Shown here: positions 33,057 through 40,252 of the stretch, in pieces
Position numbering within the stretch: the first letter of the stretch is position 1
Layout of the letters: each line of letters begins with the position of its first letter
From: a virus
DNA: 43,440 bases
Direction: 5' to 3' (one strand)
IMG/VR virus record: IMGVR_UViG_3300037427_001734
Location: 1-43,440 of that record
Notes under the pieces: generated by a model
Databases searched by the model: none
Told to the model about the DNA's origin: nothing
What the model saw: only the letters and a program-made list of their open reading frames with translations
Program-made: the position numbers and the translations under genes

Positions 33057-34334
33057 ATGTCCGACTTAAACATGATTAAAATTCACGATAGGATAAAAGA
33101 GACTAGTAATACAACTGGTACTAGTAACTTTGTCTTAGAAGGAGCTTCTCCGGGATTTAGCCATTTTTCTGACTATGTTGGGCAAAGCGGCCTAACATAC
33201 TACGCCATTACTGACGGCACTAACTGGGAAATAGGGTCTGGTAGATTTCTAGACTCTGGAAGAAATATAGGTACTTTTTCTAGCAGCCAGTTAGTAAGAT
33301 TCCCTTCAAAAAGCTCTAATGACAACAGCGTGGTTGACTTTGGCGCAGGTGTAAAAGAAGTTTTTGTTACCTATCCGTCAGAAGCCGCAGTGTTTGGTGT
33401 TGGCGGTCTAGACGCTAGCAACCCAGTGCCTCAGAAAAGCGGTATAGCTTTCTGGAATAATGACAATAGCATAAATTATTCTAGTAATCTACTATGGGAT
33501 AATTCAACGAGTATGCTTGGTATTAATACTAATACCCCTCAGTATCAGATAGATGTGCGAAGTGAGAATCCAGCGGATTCAATCATAAGAAGCTCGGGAT
33601 TGATATTAGGCGAGTCTGGCGTGATATTCTCTGGCGTAAATATCGTAAGACAAACTGAGCCGTTTAAAAGAAATGAGACCAGTGCACTTACAAACTCAAA
33701 TTCAGTCATTTGGTTAAGTGGCGCGGTACATCAAACAATTCACCTAGAGAGACAATCCGCAACACATTTTCTTGCCGGCCCAACTACTGGTTCTCCCGCT
33801 TCTTACCCATCTTTTAGGGCTATAGCAGCAACAGACTTGCCCGCCTTAGAAGACGATTATGTTTTAAGAGCTTCTGGAGATTACTATCGCCAGAGTATAT
33901 TGATAGTATCTGGAATAGCTGTGACATCATCTGGAGCTTTGAGGGCTAGTATAGGTACTGTTTCCGGAATGGCCTTGGTTGCGTCTGGTGTAGCATCTTC
34001 AAAAGCAATAGCTTCTGGATTTGCTCAGGCAGATATTAACGCTGCAACTAATAGCTATTCATACAACTTCAACACGACAAATACAAGCAATACCATTGTA
34101 AATCAAAGTGGGTTTTTAACCATACCAATTTTTGAAGACAAAGCTCAATTACCAACACCAATATCGGGTATAGCTGGACAGGTAGCGATATTGAAATATC
34201 AAGGCGCGGACGCAGTAGACAGGCAGTACATGCTTGCTTTTTGCGCTCCCAGTGGGGACGGCACAGGAGGTCAATATGTTTGGTGGGCTCCTTCCGGTAG
34301 TCATCAAATGCTGTACGAACCTATTGTAACCTAG
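33057..34334 (+). CDS. Fibre protein, paralogous N-terminus to the 1832-residue fibre
   Basis: A 425-residue fibre. Its first 120 residues (IKIHDRIKETSNTTGTSNF, VLEGASPGFSHFSD, TYYAITDGTNWEIGSGRF) align with the start of the gene at 18646 (NLKDRVRETTTTVGTSDV, VLEGAYSGYRSFLD, STYYVLINNRQWEVGIGTF), so the two share an attachment module. The middle has fibre-like beta and coil segments (SGIAFWNNDNSINYSSNL) and Ser/Gly/Ala-rich repeats; the C-terminal part (ISGIAGQVAILKYQGADAVD) is a compact beta domain ending with a Gly/Trp-rich loop (GGQYVWWAPSGS). A GAGAGG site precedes ATG. Probably a shorter fibre for another receptor or position. Confidence 0.78.
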   Translation: MSDLNMIKIHDRIKETSNTTGTSNFVLEGASPGFSHFSDYVGQSGLTYYAITDGTNWEIGSGRFLDSGRNIGTFSSSQLVRFPSKSSNDNSVVDFGAGVKEVFVTYPSEAAVFGVGGLDASNPVPQKSGIAFWNNDNSINYSSNLLWDNSTSMLGINTNTPQYQIDVRSENPADSIIRSSGLILGESGVIFSGVNIVRQTEPFKRNETSALTNSNSVIWLSGAVHQTIHLERQSATHFLAGPTTGSPASYPSFRAIAATDLPALEDDYVLRASGDYYRQSILIVSGIAVTSSGALRASIGTVSGMALVASGVASSKAIASGFAQADINAATNSYSYNFNTTNTSNTIVNQSGFLTIPIFEDKAQLPTPISGIAGQVAILKYQGADAVDRQYMLAFCAPSGDGTGGQYVWWAPSGSHQMLYEPIVT

Positions 34335-34345
34335 TAAAACAAAGA

Positions 34346-34355
34346 TAGTTAACTA
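34346..34355. repeat. 10-bp perfect palindrome in a fibre-gene gap
   Basis: TAGTTAACTA is its own reverse complement and is followed at once by TTAATTAACT, giving overlapping dyads in the 42-base gap before the 34377 gene. It could form a weak hairpin or be a protein site. The gap lacks the TGTGTATAATA element. Confidence 0.6.
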
Positions 34356-34376
34356 TTAATTAACTGGAGAGTTAAA

Positions 34377-34589
34377 ATGGCAGATGTAATAATTTCAAGC
34401 TCGGGAACATATCATTCGACTGAGGCCAATAATGGTAACGCTGTTACTTTTATTACCCCGGTTGGAATGGGCTCGGCAAAAATACTAACAGCGGAGAACA
34501 ATGTCTATATTGGTTCGGGCACACTTGTCTCGCGATATACAGACAGATTCGATGATCCTAGATATTATACTGGAGATAGCGCAAGCTAA
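34377..34589 (+). CDS. Small virion-type protein, unknown
   Basis: A 70-residue, all-beta looking protein (VIISSSGTYHSTEANNGNA, VTFITPVGMGSAKILTAEN) without Cys or membrane helix. It lies between two fibre genes and follows a GGAGAG ribosome site, so it is probably structural, such as a small fibre-tip or spike-associated protein. No family recognised. Confidence 0.6.
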   Translation: MADVIISSSGTYHSTEANNGNAVTFITPVGMGSAKILTAENNVYIGSGTLVSRYTDRFDDPRYYTGDSAS

Positions 34590-34596
34590 CTTTTAA

Positions 34597-35403
34597 ATGG
34601 GTATACAAAAAATAATTGGCGCAAATGAAATTAAGCAGGGTACTATTATATCCCACGTTGACCGTGCTGGAGGAATAGATAGTATCGCCTCCGCGCTTTC
34701 AAACGGCGGGGTTAATAATTCTGGCGTAATTGTTGATCGCATGAAGGTATATAGATTTTACAGTGGTGATTCAGATGGATTACAAAGCACTACTACTTAC
34801 ACGATAGCTGCTGGTGCAGACGATGGTAGAGCAGCTAGAAGGGGCACTAGTGCTACTAGTGTTTCAACCTATAACACACAATTTGCACATAATGCGACTA
34901 AAGCATACCTTGGTACGCAGTTTGATGATGAAGAGGGAGAATACGATTACTTTGCAGGATACTTTAGGTTTAATAGTATTGTTGCAGCACAAGGAGCTAC
35001 TGTTCAGAGTGCCTACTTGAAGTTAAATAAGGAAGGGTATGCAGGCGGTTCGAGTAATCATGATTTTTATGTAGCTGCTCTTGATGCAGATAATCAAGCT
35101 GCTCCAACAGCCGCAAGTCATCTTAACCACAGCAACTTCACTACAGCCGAAGTCGCTTGGGGTAACAATACAGACACCGGGAATGGAACACTTAGAAGTG
35201 CAGCTAATGGAACTGTCTTAAGCTCTCCCGATATTAAAACTGTAATTCAAGAGATATTAGATAGGTCAGGATGGTCTTCGGGCAACAGCATAGTGCTTAT
35301 GTTCTACACAAAAACTGCATATACCTATGGAAACGCTATGCCATACATTGAATTTTATGATGACTCAGGAGATGACGCTCCGCAATTAGAAATAACAATA
35401 TAA
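34597..35403 (+). CDS. DNRLRE-like carbohydrate-binding virion protein
   Basis: A 268-residue protein. An N-terminal part (MGIQKIIGANEIKQGTIISH) is followed by a C-terminal beta-sandwich that fits the DNRLRE/CBM96-like pattern: FAGYFRFNSIVAAQGATVQS, AYLKLNKEG, then EVAWGNN, DIKTVIQEILDRSGWSSGN and SIVLMFYT. These domains bind polysaccharide or decorate surface proteins. In phages they occur at receptor-binding ends of tails. The start has no strong Shine-Dalgarno site and probably depends on upstream translation. It closes the second fibre set; the next gene is a connector-type protein with an AAGGTG site. Confidence 0.65.
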   Translation: MGIQKIIGANEIKQGTIISHVDRAGGIDSIASALSNGGVNNSGVIVDRMKVYRFYSGDSDGLQSTTTYTIAAGADDGRAARRGTSATSVSTYNTQFAHNATKAYLGTQFDDEEGEYDYFAGYFRFNSIVAAQGATVQSAYLKLNKEGYAGGSSNHDFYVAALDADNQAAPTAASHLNHSNFTTAEVAWGNNTDTGNGTLRSAANGTVLSSPDIKTVIQEILDRSGWSSGNSIVLMFYTKTAYTYGNAMPYIEFYDDSGDDAPQLEITI

Positions 35404-35411
35404 GGTGACTT

Positions 35412-35891
35412 ATGGCAATTAATGTTCCTCAAAGTGTTTTCGACAAATATTTTGAAGTTATTGACTCTACCTTTAACATCTTTGGCGTGACATGTCAGTT
35501 GGTTTTTATCGAGAAGGTAGAGGTTGAGTCTTCTAGCTTTGACAATTTCCCTGTGCATGATTCTATATCAGCTCACAGAAGAGGAGGGGGAAACCCCGGA
35601 TTTGAAAGGGCAGATGTAGTCTACGAGGAAGTGGAAAAAACTGAGGACATAAAATTAAAAGTGTATTGGGATGCAAAGTCTTGGGTAAAGGTTGGAAGCA
35701 ATATTGTAGTGCCTGACGCAGCAATACAAACCATAGGTTTCATGACGGATTTACCAAAAATACTTAGAGCAAAAGAACTCATTGTTCATAAAGGCATAAA
35801 AGACTACAAGGAGTTTAGATTTAAGAGGACAGGAGATCCAATTCCTATGGGGTTAAAACAAGACAGATACTTTGCCTGCTTTTGGGATTAG
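35412..35891 (+). CDS. Probable head completion / stopper protein
   Basis: A 159-residue protein at the position expected for the stopper that closes the connector after packaging. The sequence is mixed: IFGVTCQLVFIEKVEVES, IKLKVYWDAKSWVKVGS and a C-terminal strand pair (ELIVHKGIKDYKEFRFKR). That resembles the small beta-barrel of phage head-closure proteins (SPP1 gp16/HK97 gp7-like), but the match is by fold pattern and order only. A loop of unusual AHRRGGGNPGF near residue 55 is Gly- and Arg-rich. AAGGTG gives a good ribosome site. The neighbours are probable completion, terminator and tube genes. Confidence 0.45.
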   Translation: MAINVPQSVFDKYFEVIDSTFNIFGVTCQLVFIEKVEVESSSFDNFPVHDSISAHRRGGGNPGFERADVVYEEVEKTEDIKLKVYWDAKSWVKVGSNIVVPDAAIQTIGFMTDLPKILRAKELIVHKGIKDYKEFRFKRTGDPIPMGLKQDRYFACFWD

Positions 35892-35895
35892 TTAA

Positions 35896-36525
35896 ATGGC
35901 ATTTGGCTTAAAATTAATAGATCCATTCTCAGTTATAGATAGCAGAATAAATGCAGCTATATCAGAAGAGGTCAATAAAAGACTAATTAGAAATAAGGGC
36001 TTTATTGAAGCACAAATGAGTAAGATGATTCAAATGTGGGTTAGAGCTCAACCCGAAATGCTGGAAATAGGATTAGAAAAAAGACTAGCCGGCATGTTAG
36101 GCATAAGAAAAGGCTTAGGGCCAACGGCAGTAGACTCAATAGTCATGGCCGTTGTGGCTGCTTCAAGTTTTAGGTTTGCAAGGTTTGATAAGCAAATGCG
36201 TGGTGTTGCTGAACTGAACTTTCAACCAACCACTTTCCTAAATCTTTTGGGTTTAGGCACAGGGCACACAAAGACTAAGAATGGAGCAGACTTGCATTGG
36301 CTTGACTGGTTATTAATGCAGGGTAATAAGATGATAGTGGTGGGATACCATTATGAACCAGAAAGTGGAAGAGGCAGGTCAGGATTAGGAGCCATGGATC
36401 AGGGTGGTGCTTTTAGAATTCCTCCAGAGATGGCCGGTGTCTCGACAGATAACTTTATAACAAGAGCGTTTTCTGGCAAGGAGAAAGACATTATGAATTT
36501 GTTCCAGAGAGTTCTTGCGAGGTAA
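35896..36525 (+). CDS. Probable tail completion protein
   Basis: A 209-residue, mostly helical protein in the position between stopper and tail terminator. It begins with helices carrying SRINAAISEEVNKRLIRN and MIQMWVRAQPEMLEIG, followed by LDWLLMQGNKMIVVGYHYEP and GRGRSGLGAMDQGGAFRIPP, a layout that fits the HK97 gp10-like tail completion family loosely (helical hairpin then a C-terminal beta part). No enzyme motif. It starts four bases after the previous stop with a weak ribosome site and is followed by a terminator-like gene three bases later. Tentative. Confidence 0.4.
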   Translation: MAFGLKLIDPFSVIDSRINAAISEEVNKRLIRNKGFIEAQMSKMIQMWVRAQPEMLEIGLEKRLAGMLGIRKGLGPTAVDSIVMAVVAASSFRFARFDKQMRGVAELNFQPTTFLNLLGLGTGHTKTKNGADLHWLDWLLMQGNKMIVVGYHYEPESGRGRSGLGAMDQGGAFRIPPEMAGVSTDNFITRAFSGKEKDIMNLFQRVLAR

Positions 36526-36528
36526 ATT

Positions 36529-37497
36529 ATGTCGTTCCACTTAAAAGGGTTTGATAATGTACAAGAATCGACCCTCAGTAATGAAATACAAGACAATATA
36601 ATAGAATTCTTTGACTGGGCGCTGCTCAACAAGGGAAACTATTTTAACGTGACCGCAGGTGAAACTGCTCCAAACGGTTACGACTACAGTAAGTTAAGGC
36701 TCTCTCAAAACGAGAACTTCACTGCTGGGACATGTTGGGAAGGAGTTAGATCTAACTGGGTATGGCAAAGCGGAATTGAGAGTACGCCAAGTCCTTTAGT
36801 GGGCACCAACAATACCAAACCCGGAATTTCAGGTGTATATATTAATGACACATTTTACCCTACTACAACTACGGGGTCTTATGCGCACCATGTAGACTAC
36901 TACAACGGAAGAGTTGTTTTTGATAACGCCCTTCCCACTGGTACTAAGATACAAGCTGAGCACAGTTATAAGTGGATAAATGTTGTATATGCAAACGAAG
37001 TTCCTTGGCTAAGAGAGGTTCAGTACAGATCTTATGATATAAATGGAGAATTTTTCAATCAGTCAAAAGGCGATTGGGACATTCCACCTGAAGCTAGGCT
37101 ACAATTACCAGCAATAGCTGTGGAGATAGTGCCTAGAAGAAGAATATCTGGCTTCCAGCTTGGTGGGGGTTCATTCGTAGAAACGGATGTTTTATTCCAC
37201 TGTATAGCTGAAAATGAATTGGAAAGAAACAAGTTGGTAGACATAGTTTCTCTCCAGAACGAAAGGACTTTTTCTACCTATGACAGCAATTTAGTGGCTG
37301 ATGCTGATGAATTCCCTATTGATTATAGGGGTTTTCCAGTGTCTGGAGCGCTTGATTTCAAGCGATTAGCACTAACACACGCTGGGGCCGCAATAAGATT
37401 TAAGAACTCTTCAGTTCAGGGAATGGACGTAATTGGAAACAGTTTTTACGGCGGTATAGTAAAAATGACCGCTGAGGTAATTAAATTAAACGTATAA
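36529..37497 (+). CDS. Probable tail terminator / neck protein
   Basis: A 322-residue protein directly upstream of the tail tube gene, separated by promoter C. N-terminal helices (NEIQDNIIEFFDWALLNKG) are followed by a beta-rich region with many Tyr, Trp and Asn (GETAPNGYDYSKLRLSQNE, YAHHVDYYNGRVVFDN) and a mixed C-terminal half (LPAIAVEIVPRRRISGFQLG, LVDIVSLQNERTFSTYDSN). The C-terminal half fits the alpha/beta terminator type loosely, while the N-terminal beta part is extra for a terminator and might be a neck or collar domain. It is at least virion-associated by position. No known motif decides the role. Confidence 0.45.
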   Translation: MSFHLKGFDNVQESTLSNEIQDNIIEFFDWALLNKGNYFNVTAGETAPNGYDYSKLRLSQNENFTAGTCWEGVRSNWVWQSGIESTPSPLVGTNNTKPGISGVYINDTFYPTTTTGSYAHHVDYYNGRVVFDNALPTGTKIQAEHSYKWINVVYANEVPWLREVQYRSYDINGEFFNQSKGDWDIPPEARLQLPAIAVEIVPRRRISGFQLGGGSFVETDVLFHCIAENELERNKLVDIVSLQNERTFSTYDSNLVADADEFPIDYRGFPVSGALDFKRLALTHAGAAIRFKNSSVQGMDVIGNSFYGGIVKMTAEVIKLNV

Positions 37498-37498
37498 T

Positions 37499-37526
37499 TT
37501 TTGTGTATAATACAATAGTAAACATT
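37499..37526 (+). promoter_or_regulatory. Putative phage late promoter C (before tail tube)
   Basis: TTTTGTGTATAATA at 37499-37512 and GTAAACATTC at 37517-37526, sharing a 13-base core with promoter A. It lies between the terminator-like gene and the tail tube gene, whose start has a clear TAGGAG. The position suits a strong promoter for an abundant tail protein. Confidence 0.58.
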
Positions 37527-37549
37527 CTATAACTTATAGGAGAGAAATA

Positions 37550-38704
37550 ATGGCTGGTACTGCTAATAATAGAATTTTCTATGCTTGTCAGGCTGTAGGC
37601 TTTGCTAAACTGGGTCACGATGGCTCAGATTACAAAGTTGCCCACGGTGTTCAAAGCGTAGGGATAACGACAAACTTTAACTTGGAACAAGCTTTTGAGC
37701 TTGGCCAAATTCAAATTTATGAAAACATCGAGGGTACTCCTGACGTTGAAGTAACAATGGAGAAGGTTCTTGATGGAAGACCACTTTTATACCACTTGGC
37801 TTCTCAGGGTGCAACCTCCGCTGGGCTTGTTGGTCGGTCTAAAGAGCGAGCAAACGTTGCGCTTGGTATTTGGAGTGACGGCTTTGATTACGTTGGTCAA
37901 GAAGCTGGTGGTCACAACAATCAACCTGTTGTTCAGGTGAATATGTCAGGTATGTACTTATCTTCTTTGAGTTACAATATGCCTATTGACGGCATGGCAA
38001 CTGAGTCAGTAACATTGGTAGGTAACTATAAGACTTGGTTAACTGGCGATAGCGACACTGACCTAGATCCCTCTAGTGAAGGCTTCGGAAGTGACAAGCC
38101 TGCATCATCTGGTCTGGGCGGTGTTCAAAGAAGAGAAAACTTCATGCGGGCGAAGTCCATATTACCGACTGATATTGATGGTGTAACAACAAACGGCGCG
38201 GGTGGAATTCAAGATAGCTGTCACTTGCAGAGTTTCTCGGTCAGTACAGACTTCTCTAGAGAAGACATCTTTGAACTTGGCAAAAAGGCTCCTTACTATA
38301 GATCAACAAACTTCCCAATTGAAGTTACCTGTGACATTGAAATGGTTTCTATATCTGGTGACTTTATTGGTGCCTATGAGTTTGGTGATCCAGCGTTGTA
38401 TCAAACCGACGCCCTTAATACTACGGCGTCAGGTGACAATACTGCTGAGCAAAAAATTGTGTTTGTCCTAGAAAATGCCACAGCATTTGACTTGGGTGAA
38501 AAGAACAGACTTTCTTCTGTCAGTTATGGTGGAGGAGATGCTACTGGTGGTAATGTAAGTGTTTCTTACAGCTATACTAACTTTAACGACTTAGAAGTGA
38601 TTTCTAGTGGAGACCCCGCCCTTTCAGAACACGGCGGAAGTCTCAAGTATAGCCCTGCACAGTCTGGATACTCAGGAAACTGGGGTAAGGTAATTAACGC
38701 CTAA
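37550..38704 (+). CDS. Major tail (tube) protein with duplicated domain
   Basis: A 384-residue tube subunit. Two halves carry the same motif: GVQSVGITTNFNLEQAFELG at 33-52 and HLQSFSVSTDFSREDIFELG at 225-244, each followed by a proline-containing strand (TPDVEVTMEKV and NFPIEVTCDIEMV). So the protein looks like two copies of a tail-tube beta-sandwich in one chain, which would make a trimeric ring act like a hexamer. VVQVNMSGMYLSSLSYNMPI in the first half is the tube-wall strand pair. Arg use includes more CGN than in accessory genes. Promoter C and TAGGAG precede it. A +1-frame ORF (38700-38804) begins at its end. Confidence 0.82.
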   Translation: MAGTANNRIFYACQAVGFAKLGHDGSDYKVAHGVQSVGITTNFNLEQAFELGQIQIYENIEGTPDVEVTMEKVLDGRPLLYHLASQGATSAGLVGRSKERANVALGIWSDGFDYVGQEAGGHNNQPVVQVNMSGMYLSSLSYNMPIDGMATESVTLVGNYKTWLTGDSDTDLDPSSEGFGSDKPASSGLGGVQRRENFMRAKSILPTDIDGVTTNGAGGIQDSCHLQSFSVSTDFSREDIFELGKKAPYYRSTNFPIEVTCDIEMVSISGDFIGAYEFGDPALYQTDALNTTASGDNTAEQKIVFVLENATAFDLGEKNRLSSVSYGGGDATGGNVSVSYSYTNFNDLEVISSGDPALSEHGGSLKYSPAQSGYSGNWGKVINA

Positions 38705-38804
38705 TAATTTAGCGGTTGATATTAAAACCGCAGGAACAACGCCAAAGTTTGCGATAGCTATTAGGAAAGCAAGTGGCAGAGGCGTAAGGAAGGACTTAAT
38801 ATGA
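38700..38804 (+). other. Open +1-frame stretch after tail tube gene, possible small protein or frameshift tail
   Basis: One base out of frame with the tube gene's last codons, codons run open from about 38697 to TGA at 38802-38804 and would add PNNLAVDIKTAGTTPKFAIA and then IRKASGRGVRKDLI. The stretch contains no ATG, GTG or TTG. Its stop forms an ATGA overlap with the leader ORF start, as real genes here do. Codon use looks coding. It could be the product of a +1 frameshift at the tube stop, a gene with an unusual start, or a remnant. No classical slip site was found. Confidence 0.3.
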
Positions 38805-38836
38805 TAATCAAATACTCCCGTCTTGAGGTTTTGTAA
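38801..38836 (+). CDS. Possible 11-codon leader peptide
   Basis: ATG at 38801 follows a strong AGGAAGGA Shine-Dalgarno (38787-38794) with about seven bases' spacing and encodes MIIKYSRLEVL. Its TAA (38834-38836) shares one base with the start of the next gene. The leader's fifth to seventh codons lie in the left arm of an inverted repeat. This suggests a regulatory leader rather than a functional peptide. Confidence 0.45.
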   Translation: MIIKYSRLEVL

Positions 38837-38859
38837 TGAAGCAGCATGAACGGGAGTAT
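38812..38859 (+). promoter_or_regulatory. Hairpin enclosing the 38836 gene start
   Basis: ATACTCCCGT (38812-38821) and ACGGGAGTAT (38850-38859) are exact inverted repeats of ten bases separated by 28. The loop contains the ribosome binding sequence (TTGAGG) and the ATG at 38836; the right arm is codons 5-8 of the gene. In mRNA it could hold the start in a loop, and ribosomes on the leader ORF would open it. Confidence 0.65.
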
Positions 38860-39873
38860 CTCATATCTAGGATTAGGGCTGGAGTTTGCTTAGTTAATAT
38901 ACGGGGCATTGACTTAGTAATAAAACCGCCAGACGCGCTCAAGAAATTGCAGATTGATAAAGTATTCAAGGAATCGTATAATAGATCTTACGAAGACGGA
39001 ATAATGGATCATGATGAAATGGAAGAGTGGATGTTTGATCAGGGCTTATGGGTATATGAAGACCAAAAAGCTCTGGACGACCTAGCCAAGGATATAGAAA
39101 CCTTAAAGCTCGAAATGTATAACAACAGGAGCAAGGTTTCAATTAGGGAGAGCGCACGTCAATACTTGAGGACGGCGGAGAGAGCACAGGATGAAGCGGT
39201 AAATAGAAAAACATTTCACATACCACATACTTGTGAGGGGATAGCTAGGACAGATCAGTTTAGAGAGCTTTGTAGAATATGTACATATAAGGACGACAAA
39301 TTATATGACTTTTCTGAAATAAGCGTAGATGAGGTTGTAGCGGAATATCACACCCATACACTCACGGAAAAACAGATTCGTAACCTTGCCAGAGAAGAGC
39401 CTTGGAGATCCTTGTGGGCTATTAGAGAAGCTGCTAGCATACAACTTTTTTATAACCATGACAAGGAACTAACCAGCGATCAAAAAAACTTATGTATATG
39501 GTCTATAATGTACGACAATATACAGGAATCCGCAGAGCCTCCACCAGAAGAGGTCATTGAAGACGACGATGTTTTAGATGGTTGGTTCATATTCCACAGG
39601 AAGAAGAGAGAACGAGAAAAACTTGAAAACGAGTTTGAAAATAAAACCAGTGCGAATATATCCAATAAAAACGAAGTATTTGTAATGGCCCAGAGCGATA
39701 AAGAGATTGAGCAGGTTAATAGCATGAATCCTCTATATGCTCAACAAACCAAAAAGAGAAGATATAAAGAACTACAGCAAAAGGGAAAATTAGAGCAACA
39801 TCAGTTTAGAGACCAGCAACTTATACTGCAACAGATGAGTAATCAACAGTATAAGGACAAATTTAGGAGTTAA
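38836..39873 (+). CDS. Pre-tape-measure tail assembly protein (paralogue 1)
   Basis: A 345-residue protein in the slot of tail assembly chaperones, between tube and tape measure. It is helical and highly charged. Residues about 45-85 (DGIMDHDEMEEWMFDQGLW and then LDDLAKDIETLKLEMY) align with the gene at 40253 (DGVMTKQELKQLMKDKGIW, then IEDSLVSLERRLY), so the two are paralogues. A probable metal cluster is IPHTCEGIARTDQFRELCRIC. The C-terminal third is a Gln/Lys/Glu-rich coiled coil ending in QQYKDKFRS. It may bind tape measure or tube subunits. Its expression is probably controlled by the leader/hairpin ahead of it. Lambda-type G/GT frameshifting was not seen. Confidence 0.55.
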   Translation: MKQHEREYLISRIRAGVCLVNIRGIDLVIKPPDALKKLQIDKVFKESYNRSYEDGIMDHDEMEEWMFDQGLWVYEDQKALDDLAKDIETLKLEMYNNRSKVSIRESARQYLRTAERAQDEAVNRKTFHIPHTCEGIARTDQFRELCRICTYKDDKLYDFSEISVDEVVAEYHTHTLTEKQIRNLAREEPWRSLWAIREAASIQLFYNHDKELTSDQKNLCIWSIMYDNIQESAEPPPEEVIEDDDVLDGWFIFHRKKREREKLENEFENKTSANISNKNEVFVMAQSDKEIEQVNSMNPLYAQQTKKRRYKELQQKGKLEQHQFRDQQLILQQMSNQQYKDKFRS

Positions 39874-39878
39874 AGGAA

Positions 39879-40250
39879 ATGGACGATTTCAAAGACTTAA
39901 TAAGAGCTCAAGAGAGCTATAAGACTGCTCGCGAAGATAAATTTAAGGTTAACTCGCGTGACAGGCTAGCAAAGATAATAAAGAAAAAAATACAAACAAC
40001 CATGATAGGCGCGCTAAGCAGCTTAGAAGACCATCTTGGGTTTCTATGGGGGACTAATGAAAAAGACCTCACGCAAGAGCAAACCTATATGAAAGAACTG
40101 TATCAAAAAGTCAGATCTGAGATATTAGATAAGGGAAATACTCAGGCCAGAAATGTCGATGCAGAACTATCACAGTATGATGTGAAATGGTTAAAGTATA
40201 CCGTGGAAATGCCAATAGCAAACCCAAAGACTAACGAGGAAGGGAACTAA
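39879..40250 (+). CDS. Small tail-assembly-region protein
   Basis: A 123-residue, helical, charged protein between the two paralogous genes. MDDFKDLIRAQESYKTARED leads into a basic stretch RDRLAKIIKKKIQTT, an amphipathic helix, then a helical end (AELSQYDVKWLKYTVEMP). No family recognised. Its start is five bases after the preceding stop with AAAGGAA in front; the next ATG follows two bases after its stop. It could be an assembly chaperone or small structural component; position is the only support. Confidence 0.55.
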   Translation: MDDFKDLIRAQESYKTAREDKFKVNSRDRLAKIIKKKIQTTMIGALSSLEDHLGFLWGTNEKDLTQEQTYMKELYQKVRSEILDKGNTQARNVDAELSQYDVKWLKYTVEMPIANPKTNEEGN

Positions 40251-40252
40251 AG

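Noticed and set aside
39860-39885. Programmed frameshift joining the 38836 and 39879 genes (lambda G/GT style)
   Set aside because: No slippery heptamer at the junction, and the second gene has its own AAAGGAA and ATG.
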